Shown here piece after piece: positions 32,775 through 43,166 of a DNA stretch of 64,000 nucleotides. The notes beneath the pieces are model-generated. The model saw only the letters and a program-made list of their open reading frames with translations. It ran no database searches and was not told the DNA's origin. Origin of the DNA: Fibrobacterota bacterium (GTDB lineage Bacteria > Fibrobacterota > Fibrobacteria > UBA11236). The stretch spans positions 1 to 64,000 of the forward strand of contig JAQBPN010000085.1 in assembly GCA_028287505.1 (NCBI GenBank), written 5' to 3'. The first letter of the stretch is position 1. Each line of letters begins with the position of its first letter. The position numbers and the translations under genes were made by a program.

Positions 32775-34574
32775 TCATATTTTGGTGGATTTGATCACCT
32801 CTTGCGCGGTGGTGATGCCCGCTTTCAGCTTTTCCAGGGCATTCATGCGGAGGTTCATCACTCCTTCAGCGATGGAAACCTTTTCGATTTCATCCGGCGT
32901 GGCCCTGTCCACGATCAGTTTCCGGATCGCGTCCGTTATCGGGAGCACCTGGTGGATGGCTATGCGCCCCTTGAACCCGGTTCCCGCGCACACCGTGCAG
33001 CCGGCTCCCTTGTAGAAGGTGATCCCCTTGGCTTCCTGATCGGTGATCTCGAGCAGGCGCAGCTCTTCCACGCTGGGATGGTCCTCGGTCTTGCACTCTT
33101 TGCAGATCCTGCGCACCAGGCGCTGGGCGATGACCAACCTCACCGAGGTGGCGATCAGGAAGGGTTCGATGCCCATGTCCGCCATGCGGGTGATGGTGCT
33201 GGGGGCATCGTTGGTGTGCAGGGTGCTCAATACCAAATGGCCGGTAAGCGCGGCTTTGGTGGCGATCTGGGCCGTTTCCAGATCGCGGATCTCGCCCACC
33301 ATGATGATGTCCGGATCCTGGCGCAGAAACGATTTCAGGGCCGCCGCGAACGTCAGTCCGATATCCCCGTTAACGGCCACCTGGTTGATACCTTCCAGGT
33401 TGTACTCCACCGGATCTTCCGCCGTCATGATATTGGTGTCGGGGGTGTTGATGGAGGATAGCGCGGAATACAGGGTGGTGGACTTGCCCGAACCCGTAGG
33501 CCCGGTAACCAGAATCATGCCGAAAGGCGAGTTCAGGGACTCCTTGAAATCCTGGAGGCTTTTCTCCGAGAAACCCATCTTGCTCATGTCCAGGTTCAGA
33601 TTGCTCTGATCCAGGATACGCATCACCACCTTTTCCCCCCAAATGGTGGGGAGCACGCTGACGCGCAGGTCGATTTTCTTCATGCCCAGGGAGAGCTTGA
33701 TGCGGCCGTCCTGGGGCAGCCGGCGCTCGGCGATATCCAGGTTGGCCATGATTTTCAGGCGTGAGACAATCGCTCCTTTGAGCTTGTAAGGCAGGGTGGT
33801 CTGTTCGATCAGCGTACCGTCCATGCGGTAGCGCACCCGCACGGATTTTTCATAGGTCTCGATGTGGATATCGGAGGCCCGCACTTTCACCGCATCGTTC
33901 AACACCTTGTTGACCAGGCGGATCAGGGGCGCCTCCATGAGGTTGTAATCGGTGCTGGCGTCGTCCTCGGTCGTGTCCTGGACTATTTCCAGGTTGCTGT
34001 CCTCCACGTCCTGCAGGATGCCGTCGAACCCGGTGGTGCTGATCGACGTGATGTAGTATTTCTCGATAGCCTTCTTGACCTGGGATTCCGGGGCCATCCA
34101 GACGCGCACATTGCAGCCGGTCAGGAATTTGATGGCATCCACGACGAATATGTTTTTGGGGTCGCCGATGACCACGTGGATGATGCGTTCTTCTTTTTGG
34201 ACGGGAATCACCCCGTATTTGATGGCCATCTCCTCCGGAATCAGGGAAACGATGGCGGAAGGCAATTCCATTTCGCTCAGGTTGACCACCTGGGTATTGA
34301 TCTGGGCCGCCAATTGCCAGACGATGTCGTCCACGGATGCGATGGCTCCCACGGACACCAGGTTTTCCCCCAGACTGCGTCCGTTTTCCAGCTGGCCCTT
34401 AAGGGCGTTCTGTAGCTGGTCCTGGGTGACCACCCCGTCCCTGAGGAGTATTTCGCCTAATTTTTCTGACAAAGGAAGCGGTGCCTTTCTTAGGGAAGTG
34501 TCCGCCTTCCCCAAAAGCCTTTTTTTCGACGTTTTTTGTGTATATTGTAATCCTGATCCACCCAAAGAATCCAC
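32775..34574 (-). CDS. pilB: Type IV pilus assembly ATPase
   Basis: A protein of up to 599 residues that powers pilus extension. The N-terminal MshE-type domain (about 35-180) contains LGEILLRDGVVTQDQL. The ATPase domain has Walker A (GPTGSGKSTT), AEDPVEY, Walker B (IIMVGEIRD) and HLVLSTLHTNDAP. The zinc-binding tetracysteine is present as CKEC and CTVC near residues 510-545. The annotated start is a GTG without a clear ribosome-binding site, only 13 bases from the divergent tlpA-like start. The first 25 residues are low-complexity, so the true start may be further in (for example TTG at 34514). Confidence 0.94.
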   Translation of the reverse strand: MDSLGGSGLQYTQKTSKKRLLGKADTSLRKAPLPLSEKLGEILLRDGVVTQDQLQNALKGQLENGRSLGENLVSVGAIASVDDIVWQLAAQINTQVVNLSEMELPSAIVSLIPEEMAIKYGVIPVQKEERIIHVVIGDPKNIFVVDAIKFLTGCNVRVWMAPESQVKKAIEKYYITSISTTGFDGILQDVEDSNLEIVQDTTEDDASTDYNLMEAPLIRLVNKVLNDAVKVRASDIHIETYEKSVRVRYRMDGTLIEQTTLPYKLKGAIVSRLKIMANLDIAERRLPQDGRIKLSLGMKKIDLRVSVLPTIWGEKVVMRILDQSNLNLDMSKMGFSEKSLQDFKESLNSPFGMILVTGPTGSGKSTTLYSALSSINTPDTNIMTAEDPVEYNLEGINQVAVNGDIGLTFAAALKSFLRQDPDIIMVGEIRDLETAQIATKAALTGHLVLSTLHTNDAPSTITRMADMGIEPFLIATSVRLVIAQRLVRRICKECKTEDHPSVEELRLLEITDQEAKGITFYKGAGCTVCAGTGFKGRIAIHQVLPITDAIRKLIVDRATPDEIEKVSIAEGVMNLRMNALEKLKAGITTAQEVIKSTKI

Positions 34575-34587
34575 ACCGGGAATCCAT

Positions 34588-35121
34588 TTGCAAAAGCCGG
34601 TTTACCAATTTCTTACCTCCGCGGGCTTTGCCCCGGTCGTATTAGCCCTATTGGCCGGTTCTTTACTGCTCTCCGCCTGCCAGGAAAAGCGCCCGATTTC
34701 GGGCAAAGTGCCCACTGTGGCCCTTAAAAGCTATTCGGGAGAGACCTTCACCCTGGCCGGAGACGACAAGGAAGTGACCTTGCTGGTGTTCTGGGCTACC
34801 TGGTGCCAACCCTGCCTGATGGAAGTGCCCACCCTGGTAAAGCTTCATGAAAAATACCGCGACCGGAATTTCCGGGTGGTTTCCATCAATGTGGACGATC
34901 CCGAGGGGCAAAAAGTGAAATCCATCGCCCGGGACTTCGGAATCAACTATCCGGTTCTCATCGGCAACGAGGATATCATGAAGCAGTTCGGCGGGATCGT
35001 GGCCCTGCCTACCTCATTTCTCATCGGCCGGGACGGCCGGATCCGCGAAAAGCTCCAAGGGTTGCAACCGGAAGAAGAGTTGGAACACATGGTAACCGAG
35101 GCGCTTAGCCCGGCCGGATGA
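34588..35121 (+). CDS. TlpA/ResA-like thioredoxin-fold lipoprotein
   Basis: About 177 residues. A hydrophobic signal ends in the lipobox LLSAC, so the mature protein is a lipid-anchored periplasmic thioredoxin. The redox motif is WCQPC in LLVFWATWCQPCLMEVP, and the cis-Pro loop is ALPTSFLI. TlpA/ResA proteins reduce disulfides, often during cytochrome c maturation, though no such genes are adjacent. No ATG is available; TTG at 34588 is the best start. The frame is open far upstream only because it runs antisense to pilB. Confidence 0.87.
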   Translation: MQKPVYQFLTSAGFAPVVLALLAGSLLLSACQEKRPISGKVPTVALKSYSGETFTLAGDDKEVTLLVFWATWCQPCLMEVPTLVKLHEKYRDRNFRVVSINVDDPEGQKVKSIARDFGINYPVLIGNEDIMKQFGGIVALPTSFLIGRDGRIREKLQGLQPEEELEHMVTEALSPAG

Positions 35122-35246
35122 AGCCACCGGTCCACCGCTTGTAGCAACCCGTTTGCGGATGGAATGGTAAGATTCCGCCCGATCTTTGTTATCTTTGCAA
35201 ATACGCCGGGGCACCCAACGCTCCATCAACCATTGGAAACCTGATT

Positions 35247-36691
35247 ATGGGAAAAAACCTCTACCACAAGGTCTTCGACAAGCATGCCGTCGGACAATTG
35301 TCTTCCGGTCAATACCAGCTTTTCATCGGACTGCATCTCATCCATGAGGTCACCTCGCCTCAAGCCTTCTCCATGCTCAAGCAGAGGGGGCTCAAGGTCC
35401 GCTTTCCCAAGCGCACCTTCGCCACCGTGGATCATATCATTCCCACCGAAAGCCGCGAGCGCCAACGGCCGCTCCGGGACGTTCTTGCGGAAGAAATGCT
35501 GGTGGCCATCGAGGACAACACCAAGTCGAACGGCATCGAATTCTTCGGCGAGGGCTCCGGCAATCAGGGCGTGGTCCATATCATCGGACCGGAATTGGGA
35601 TTGACCCAGCCCGGCCAGACCATCGCCTGCGGCGACAGCCATACTTCCACGCACGGCGCGTTCGGATCGCTCGCCTTCGGGATAGGCACCTCCCAGGTGG
35701 CCGATATCCTGGCCACCCAGACCATGAGCATGTCCAAGCTCAAAGTGCGGCGGATCAATGTAACCGGTAAGTTACGCCCTGGCGTCTACGCCAAGGACGT
35801 CATCCTGGCCATCATCAACAAACTGGGCGTGAACGGCGGCGTGGGCTACGCTTACGAATACGCCGGCCCGGTCATCTCCGCCTTCTCCATGGAAGAGCGC
35901 ATGACCCTGTGCAACATGTCCATCGAAGGCGGCGCCCGCATCGGCTACGTCAACCCGGATGAAAAGACCTTCGACTATCTCAAGGGACGCAAGTACTCCC
36001 CCACCGGCGCGGAATGGGACAAAGCCCTGGCCTATTGGAAAAGCATCGCCTCGGATGCGGATGCCCAATTCGACGACATCGTCGAACTCGACGGTTCGGC
36101 GCTGGAACCCTTCGTGACCTGGGGGATCACCCCGGCGCAATCCCTTCCCGTAACGCGCGCCATTCCGGCCGTGGAGTCCTTCCCTTCCGACGAGCGCCCC
36201 CTCATCCGGGAAGCCTTGGAATACATGTCGCTGGAAGAAGGCCAGACCATCTCCGGCATCCCCGTGGACGTGGTCTTCATCGGCTCCTGCACCAACGGGC
36301 GTCTTTCCGATCTCCAGGAGGTGGCGCGCCTGGTCACGGGCCGCAAGGTCTCCCCTAAGGTGAAAGCCCTGATCGTTCCCGGTTCCATGGAAGTACAACG
36401 CCAGGCAGAGGCCCTGGGGCTGAAGGAAATCTTCCAGGCCGCGGGATTCCAATGGCGCGAGCCCGGATGCTCCATGTGCCTGGCCATGAATCCGGACAAA
36501 CTCCAGGGGCGCCAGATCTGCGCCTCCACTTCAAACCGTAATTTCAAGGGCCGGCAAGGCTCGTCTTCCGGACGCACCTTGCTGATGAGCCCGGCCATGG
36601 CCGCCGCCGCCGCCATCGAAGGCAAGGTATCGGACGCCCGGGTCGTGTTCGCCTACGCAGATGCCCCCGTCGGGGCCGGCAAGGAAAAAAC

Positions 36692-36695
<4 letters not shown>
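35247..36695 (+). CDS. leuC: 3-isopropylmalate dehydratase large subunit
   Basis: This 482-residue aconitase-superfamily enzyme isomerises 2-isopropylmalate to 3-isopropylmalate in leucine synthesis with LeuD. The 4Fe-4S cluster Cys residues are in FIGSCTNGR and GCSMC. Other landmarks are [20 protein letters not shown] and [18 protein letters not shown]. It overlaps leuD by four bases (ATGA). leuA and leuB are not in the window. Confidence 0.97.
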
Positions 36696-37315
<620 letters not shown>

Positions 37316-37325
37316 GGCGAAACGG

Positions 37326-38819
37326 ATGCCCGCACGCACACCGGTCACCCAGGCTCTGCTCCGCAAGTACTCCCAGGTCTTCCCCGTCGGCTCCGCCGGC
37401 ATTAAGCATACCGATCGCCTGATCGCCCGGCGCCAGGCCCATCTCAAGGAACTGGACGGCTTCGCCGTGTTTTCCGGCGTATTCCGCGAGCCCGGAAGCG
37501 AGCATATCTGGATCATGAGCGGCTTGCGCATCTTCCAGGAACCGGCCCTGATCCATCTCACCGGCATCAATCAACCCAAAGTGATCCTGGTGCTGAATCC
37601 CAAGGGCAAAGGAAAAGAGAAAGAAGTCCTTTTCATTTCCAAAAAGGATCCGGCCAAGGAGTTCTGGGACGGCGTCCGCTTCGGGTACCCGAAGGATCCG
37701 ACCCCGGAAGGCAAACGCGATCTTCAAGAGTTGCAGGCTCTGACCGGCATCCAGGACGTGCGCCCTTTCGAGGAGTTTCCGGAATACTTCCAGTCCCTGG
37801 TCAAGTCCGCCCCGAAACCTTTCGGTTACGGGTTCTACCATTCCTACAACCCCAAGGTCGAGGGCGGGAAGAAAATCATCCGGACCAAGACCGATTACAA
37901 TTGGGAATTCAAGGAACAGCTGGAAAAGCTGGCCCGGAAATCCGGACGCAAAGACTTCGAGATCCGCAGTTGCGTGGACCTGCATTTCCGCCTGCGCCTG
38001 CCCCTGGAGCCGGAACAGATCAAGGATGCCGATATCGCCGTGCACCATACCGGCGAGGCTTTCGCGGAAACCCTGGCGGCCATGAAGACTTTCGACAACG
38101 AGAATGAACTCTCGGCCCATCTGGAATACGGCATGAAGAAGCGCAGCGCGTCGGGCCTGAGCTTCCCCAACATCGTGGCTTCCGGCAAGAACGCCACCAT
38201 CCTGCATTATCTCAAGAACGACGAACCCATCGCTCCGGGCTCCCTGGTGCTGCTGGACTTCGGCGTGCGCTACGGCACCATGCACGCGGATATCACCCGC
38301 ACCGTGCCCCACAACGGCAAGTACAATCCCCTGCAGGCCCTGTTATACGGGATCGTCCTGGACGCCAACAAAGAAACCCAGCGCAACGCGCACCCGGGCG
38401 AAACCATCCGCAATCTGAACAAGAAGACCTGGCAGTTCCTGGAAGAGCAGTTGCAAGCGCGCTTCTTTTCACGGGGCGGCAAGGCCATGCGCTCCTATAT
38501 GGGCCAGCCGCATGGCGTGTCCCATTTGATGGGCGAACAGGAACACGACGGAGATCCCCACCGCATTTACCAGGACTATCCCCTCCAGATAGGCTGGCAG
38601 ATCTCCAACGAACCGGGGCTTTACGGCCACTTCGCCGTGACCCTGGACGGGCGCAAATACTCGGAATGGATAGGCATACGGGTGGAGGACGATTTGCTGA
38701 TTACCAAGGCCGGCTGCCGCAACCTGTGCGCCGAGGTACCCAAGGAAATCGGCGAATTGGAAGCCCTTTTGGCGGGGCATCGGCCGGCGGGACGCCCTGC
38801 GGTAAATCCCCGGGCCTGA
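37326..38819 (+). CDS. M24-family Xaa-Pro aminopeptidase-like protein
   Basis: A 497-residue metallopeptidase. The N-terminal aminopeptidase-P-type domain (about 1-180) precedes a pita-bread catalytic domain with all five metal ligands visible: Asp in LLDFGVRYG and MHADITRT, His in GVSHLMG, and Glu in NEPGLY and RVEDD. It should release N-terminal residues that precede proline. It follows leuD by ten bases. Confidence 0.92.
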   Translation: MPARTPVTQALLRKYSQVFPVGSAGIKHTDRLIARRQAHLKELDGFAVFSGVFREPGSEHIWIMSGLRIFQEPALIHLTGINQPKVILVLNPKGKGKEKEVLFISKKDPAKEFWDGVRFGYPKDPTPEGKRDLQELQALTGIQDVRPFEEFPEYFQSLVKSAPKPFGYGFYHSYNPKVEGGKKIIRTKTDYNWEFKEQLEKLARKSGRKDFEIRSCVDLHFRLRLPLEPEQIKDADIAVHHTGEAFAETLAAMKTFDNENELSAHLEYGMKKRSASGLSFPNIVASGKNATILHYLKNDEPIAPGSLVLLDFGVRYGTMHADITRTVPHNGKYNPLQALLYGIVLDANKETQRNAHPGETIRNLNKKTWQFLEEQLQARFFSRGGKAMRSYMGQPHGVSHLMGEQEHDGDPHRIYQDYPLQIGWQISNEPGLYGHFAVTLDGRKYSEWIGIRVEDDLLITKAGCRNLCAEVPKEIGELEALLAGHRPAGRPAVNPRA

Positions 38820-38872
38820 CGATATCATTTATATTTAATTGGCCAAAGAAAACCTTAAGTCAACGGCGGAAC

Positions 38873-39589
38873 ATGAGCGACGATAAGAACAAAGATCCCA
38901 AGGCAAAGCCTCCCGCCTCTGCGGCCTCCCCCACGCCCCCGGTCGCCGGCGCCGCGCAACCGGCCAAGAAACCCGCTCCGGCGGCGCCTGCCAAGCCCGC
39001 AGCCCTGGACGGAGCCAAGGACGTGAAACCGCCCTCAGCCATTCCCAGGGCGCCCAAGCCCGCCAAGGACCCCCTGAAGGAAGCCGACCTCTATCCTTCC
39101 GAGGACGAGGACGCTGAAGAAGAGGATGAGGACGGCGCGGAACCCCTCTTCGGCGACGAAGGCGGCCTGGAAGAAGAGGCTGTCCTGGAAACCACCCTGG
39201 GTACCACCGACACGTCCGAGCGCATCATCCTTGTCGTGGACGAGGAAGGACAGCGCCGCAACGAAACCGTCGCCATCATCAGCCAGATCCTGCCGAATGC
39301 GGTCATCGAAGTGGCCAACGATCCGGAAGAAGCCCTGGGCATGATGGAAGAAGGCGATTTCGATACCTTCGTGGTGAATTTCCTGATGCCCGGGTACAGC
39401 AGCTCGCCCTTCGTCAAGGCCGTGGCCAACCATCCCGAGCATCCCCTGCTCATCGGTTTCGCGGCCGACAAGATGTCCGATGCCGTGGATCCGAAAAAGG
39501 GCCTGAAAATCATTCCTCTCAAGCGCCTCTTCGACCTGGATACCAGCAACGCGACGGAAACCCCCGAAGGCGAAGCCGCCGAAGAGTAA
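38873..39589 (+). CDS. Pseudo-receiver protein with disordered N-terminus
   Basis: A 238-residue protein. Residues 1-75 are Ala/Pro/Lys-rich and probably disordered, and residues about 75-110 are strongly acidic. Residues about 120-235 look like a response-regulator receiver (IILVVDEEGQRR start, then FDTFVVNFLMPGYSSSP). The phosphoacceptor position is Asn169 in VVNFLMPG where receivers have Asp, so it is probably not phosphorylated in the usual way. No output domain follows. A terminator lies 27 bases past the stop. Confidence 0.78.
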   Translation: MSDDKNKDPKAKPPASAASPTPPVAGAAQPAKKPAPAAPAKPAALDGAKDVKPPSAIPRAPKPAKDPLKEADLYPSEDEDAEEEDEDGAEPLFGDEGGLEEEAVLETTLGTTDTSERIILVVDEEGQRRNETVAIISQILPNAVIEVANDPEEALGMMEEGDFDTFVVNFLMPGYSSSPFVKAVANHPEHPLLIGFAADKMSDAVDPKKGLKIIPLKRLFDLDTSNATETPEGEAAEE

Positions 39590-39615
39590 TCTCCGAAAGG
39601 AAAACAGGCTCCAAC

Positions 39616-39648
39616 AAAAAACGCCGCCCCATCGGGAGCGGCGTTTTT
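39616..39648. terminator. Bidirectional intrinsic terminator
   Basis: CGCCGC(CCC) pairs with (GGG)AGCGGCG, with an A-run on the left and TTTTT on the right. It lies between convergent genes, the pseudo-receiver gene and a TPR gene. Confidence 0.85.
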
Positions 39649-39670
39649 CATTTCCATCCGTCAGGACCGG

Positions 39671-41062
39671 CTAAGGAGGGGTTCCCTGGAGCAGTCCGGC
39701 CAGCTTGGCGCTTTCCTTGTTTCCCCCGAAGGCTTCCTGGGCCAAGGCGTTCACCTTCAGATTGTATGGATCGTCGCTCTTGGCCTGCAGCAACTGGGAC
39801 CGGGCCTGTTCCTTGTCCCCGCGGAACAGCGCCAGCTTGGCCTTCAACAGATGCGCCTCGGTCTTGCGATGCTTGGCCACCAGCAGGTGATCCAGGATTT
39901 TTTCGCAAGAGGAGTATTTGGCCATGGCATAGTCCAACTGGGCCTCTTCCCACAGGGCTTCCTTGGCCATGGAACCGCAGGACATCCGCTTGAGGCGTAT
40001 CAGGGACTTCTCCGAAGCGGAGAAAAAGCCCAGCTTGCGATGCAGGCGGGCGTCCAGAAGCAGGTTGCCGGGATTCCCCGGGTTGCGGGACTCGCCGAAG
40101 GCGACAACGCGGCGCGCTTTGGCGGGCTTGGCGGTGGAGATATAGTATTCGACCAGGCGGGACATCAGTTCATAGGACTTGGGGAACCGGCTGATTCCTT
40201 CCAGCCATACCGCTTCCGCGCTTTCCCATCTGCGGTCCAGGAAGAGCGCTTCCCCCCATTGCAGGTAGATGATTTCCTCGGCCTGGATTTCGTTACGTCC
40301 CGCCGATAGCATGCGCGCGGCTTCCCCGTATTGGTTGGTGCCCATCAGGCACAGACCCAGGACGCGGGAATAGCGGGCGTTGTTGGGCTCGGCGCCATGG
40401 GCCAGGTTTGCGTAGACCAGGCCTTCCTTGAACTTGCCGACCTGGATGAGGCAGCGGGCGTAATCGTAATCCAGTTCCGGAAATCCGAATCCCGCCAGGG
40501 CGGTATCGTCACCGCGTGCGCGCAGCAGGTATTCCAGATGGTAGCGCGCGCGTTCCGCCTGCCCGGCGTCCAGGTACAGCGTGGCCAGGCGGGCCCGCAG
40601 GTCGTCCTGTTCCGGCGTGATGCGCAGCGCGTGTTCCAGGTACGCCGCGCCCTTCAGGGACTGGCCGGCGGTGAGGTAGAACTGGCCCAGCAATCCGTTG
40701 ATATCCTCGTCTTCGGGATTCTGGGTCTTGGCTTCCAGCAATGCCTTTTCGCCTTTGCCCCATTCTCCGGACATGGAATAGCACGAGCCTATCAGCGCCA
40801 AGAGGGAGGCATCGTTGGGCAGCACCTGGCGGATCTTTTCGAACTCCTTGGCCGCGGCGGTGAACTCCTGCATCTGGAACAGGTAATAGCCCAGGTCCCA
40901 GCGGGAGTTCAGAGTGACCCGATCCTCGTAGCTCATCTTGGTGGCGCCATTGGGGAGATATTCGATGACGGCGGGGGTTTCCGCAGCCGGGTAAATCAAG
41001 GCGCCGGAAACCGCCAGAGCGGCGAAGGCGAAGGTTCGGAGGAGTATACGCGAGAGGACCAT
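39671..41062 (-). CDS. Exported TPR repeat protein
   Basis: A 463-residue protein with an N-terminal signal or anchor (ILLRTFAFAALAVSGALIYPA) and tandem TPRs over most of its length (for example SRWDLGYYLFQMQEFTAAAK, NGLLGQFYLTAGQSLKGAAY and NARYSRVLGLCLMGTNQYGEA). Probably periplasmic. No enzymatic domain is seen and the partner is unknown. Confidence 0.85.
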   Translation of the reverse strand: MVLSRILLRTFAFAALAVSGALIYPAAETPAVIEYLPNGATKMSYEDRVTLNSRWDLGYYLFQMQEFTAAAKEFEKIRQVLPNDASLLALIGSCYSMSGEWGKGEKALLEAKTQNPEDEDINGLLGQFYLTAGQSLKGAAYLEHALRITPEQDDLRARLATLYLDAGQAERARYHLEYLLRARGDDTALAGFGFPELDYDYARCLIQVGKFKEGLVYANLAHGAEPNNARYSRVLGLCLMGTNQYGEAARMLSAGRNEIQAEEIIYLQWGEALFLDRRWESAEAVWLEGISRFPKSYELMSRLVEYYISTAKPAKARRVVAFGESRNPGNPGNLLLDARLHRKLGFFSASEKSLIRLKRMSCGSMAKEALWEEAQLDYAMAKYSSCEKILDHLLVAKHRKTEAHLLKAKLALFRGDKEQARSQLLQAKSDDPYNLKVNALAQEAFGGNKESAKLAGLLQGTPP

Positions 41063-41120
41063 ATAAAGTCATTCTAGGTGGAGGCGGCAAAACCTGTCGA
41101 GAAGGAAATATAGGGGGAAA

Positions 41121-41214
41121 GCGGGGACAGCGAATGTCCCGATAAATTCTCAAATACTTAAAAATCAATGACTTATATCAAAATAAGGAGGCGAAGCAGG
41201 ACCTGTCCGCCCCA
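41121..41214. repeat. REP-like or miniature mobile element remnant
   Basis: GGGGACAG (41123-41130) begins a small hairpin (GGGACA/TGTCCC). After an AT-rich core (CTCAAATACTTAAAAATCAA...), CTGTCC-GCCCC (41204-41214) forms the inverted counterpart. Flanks of this kind recur next to REP-associated (Y1) transposase genes. No transposase is present, so this would be a solo remnant. Confidence 0.4.
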
Positions 41215-41260
41215 TCTTCGCCATTCAGGCAGGCCTAGGTGTGAAAAACGGGGTAAAATG

Positions 41261-41289
41261 AAAAGGCGGCCCCATACATCGGGCCGCCT
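41261..41289 (-). terminator. Intrinsic terminator after the flavoprotein-like gene
   Basis: AGGCGGCCC / GGGCCGCCT with an eight-base loop, followed on the minus strand by TTTCATTTT. It lies 30 bases past the stop of the 41319-43166 gene. Confidence 0.8.
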
Positions 41290-41318
41290 AAGTCACTGAT
41301 TTGAATGGAAATATATCC

Positions 41319-43166
41319 TCAAGTGGAGGCGGTTGCGGCCTGGAGGCTGGGGGCCTGCCCCATCTTCTCGTTGGCGGTTTTCCAAAGCTCGGCCAGGCGA
41401 TTGCCCTGCTTGGACATGGTCTCTTTAAGGGAGGCAAGGTTTTCACCCGGATAAGGGCGGGATTCCACGAAGGCTCGGTAGTATTCCAGGCCATCTTCGA
41501 GATTGGCTTTGAACACGGCCAGGTAGGCGAACGCCTTGGCGTCCCCCGCGGAAAGCTTATCCACCAGCTTGCCATAGTAATCCACCGACATCACCAGATC
41601 CTTGGAAAACATGTGAGGGCGATCGGCGGGCACCAGGGATCGGCCCCGGCCATAGATATGGTTCACCATTTCCCGCAAGGTATACAGTCTGTCGAAATAG
41701 GCGATGTTGGGGCCCGGGCATACCGATACGGGATTCTCGGCCTTGATGATGCCGAGGTTGATCAAGGCGCCGTTTCCGAGCTGATCGCAGATGCAGCTTT
41801 TCTGGTACACGGCCTGAACCTTCTGATCCGCCGTGTTCGAAGGAGGCGCGGTTTCCAGGCCCATGGCCGTAAGCTTCATGCCCTGGTATTCCTTGGAGGC
41901 CGTGCAGATGGGCTTTTCCGTGAACTCCGTATTGGACACCAGGAACTTTTTCGGACAGGGCGAACCGGGCTTGCCGCCGTCGATCTGCTTTTTGGTCCAT
42001 TGCTCCGAAGTGGAGTTGCGGAGGTTATTGAAGACAACGCCCAGCGGCGACACGTCGCTGAGATACAGGTCCTCTTCCTTGGCGGCCGCCAACTGCTGGC
42101 GCGTGCCGTTATCCAGGGCCGTGGCCTCCGGAACCAGCAGGAACGGGCTGGCCCAGCCGGTGGCATCGATGCCGTAATAATCCATCAGACGTTGCACTTC
42201 CGCATGGTTGCCGATACCGCCCTGGGCGGTGACGGGAATATCCCTATTGCGGGCGACGGCGGGATAGGTCCGGCCTTTCTTCTCGTACCAGGAATTGATC
42301 ATGGGTTCGAAGATTTCCGGGAACTTGGCGCGGTTGTCCTTGAACTCCTGCAGGATGGGGCCCATCAGGTAGCCGTCCGAGGCGAAGGCATGGCCGCCGC
42401 AGTTGAGGCCGGATTCGATGCGGAACTCCCGCACTTCGATGCCTTTCTTGGCGATGAACTTGCCCTGGATCATGCTGGAGCGATAGTCCGAGACCTTCAG
42501 GATCACGCCCTTCTTCGCCGGACCGTCGTCGGTGCGGTAGAAGTCCGGAAAGCTCTCCATGTAGCCATACAGGGTGGGATTGATGCCGGCTGAAAACACG
42601 ATATCGGCCCGGATGGTGGACATGGCGAAACCGCGCAGGGCGGACTTGGCATCCGCATGCTCCATGCTCATCAGGTGGCCTTCCCTATCATAGGTGAGCC
42701 TGTCGAGCTTGGTCATGATATTGCAATCGATTTTCCCGGGTACGATGGCCTGGGTCAGGTCGATTTCCAACTGGCGCTTTTGCGGCCCTTCCAGGGTTCC
42801 CAGGTAGGTCTGGTACATTTTCCGGACCGGGGAGGTATCCGGCAAGAGCTCGAAATACTTGATCTTGTCGTTGCCGGCTTCGAAGGGCAAGGCGCGGATT
42901 TCCTCGATTTGCCCTTTAACTATCACATCGATCATGTTCAGATACGCAGTGATGCGGCGCGCCCGGGCGTCCGGCTGGGAGGCGGTTACGGCCTCGAAGG
43001 GCAGCCCATACTGGGCCGCATAGTGCTTGCGGATCCGCTCGATGAGGAGATCATCCACCAGGGATAAAACGGAGGAGATTCCGAACTTGGCGACACGCAA
43101 GGGAGTGTCGATCGTGAATCCGGTTCCCATGATGGGGATATGCAGATAATGATGAGTCTTGTACAT
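41319..43166 (-). CDS. Predicted TIM-barrel flavoprotein with Cys-rich C-terminal region
   Basis: A 615-residue cytoplasmic protein that I cannot name. The motifs PIMGTGFTIDTPLRVAKFGI, ESGLNCGGHAFASDG and PVTAQGGIGNHAEVQRLMDY recall nitronate monooxygenase-type FMN barrels (EAGGH and AAGGIG motifs), although an insertion enlarges the barrel. The C-terminal third has clustered cysteines (GSPCPKK, PICTAS, SCICDQLG, VCPGPN) that could hold an iron-sulfur cluster or zinc. It is flanked by terminators and probably monocistronic. A flavin- and metal-dependent oxidoreductase is the best guess. Confidence 0.6.
   Translation of the reverse strand: MYKTHHYLHIPIMGTGFTIDTPLRVAKFGISSVLSLVDDLLIERIRKHYAAQYGLPFEAVTASQPDARARRITAYLNMIDVIVKGQIEEIRALPFEAGNDKIKYFELLPDTSPVRKMYQTYLGTLEGPQKRQLEIDLTQAIVPGKIDCNIMTKLDRLTYDREGHLMSMEHADAKSALRGFAMSTIRADIVFSAGINPTLYGYMESFPDFYRTDDGPAKKGVILKVSDYRSSMIQGKFIAKKGIEVREFRIESGLNCGGHAFASDGYLMGPILQEFKDNRAKFPEIFEPMINSWYEKKGRTYPAVARNRDIPVTAQGGIGNHAEVQRLMDYYGIDATGWASPFLLVPEATALDNGTRQQLAAAKEEDLYLSDVSPLGVVFNNLRNSTSEQWTKKQIDGGKPGSPCPKKFLVSNTEFTEKPICTASKEYQGMKLTAMGLETAPPSNTADQKVQAVYQKSCICDQLGNGALINLGIIKAENPVSVCPGPNIAYFDRLYTLREMVNHIYGRGRSLVPADRPHMFSKDLVMSVDYYGKLVDKLSAGDAKAFAYLAVFKANLEDGLEYYRAFVESRPYPGENLASLKETMSKQGNRLAELWKTANEKMGQAPSLQAATAST

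Noticed and set aside
35122-35246. Leucine attenuator or T-box upstream of leuC
   Set aside because: The gap is short, with no leucine-rich leader peptide, no terminator hairpin and no T-box motif.
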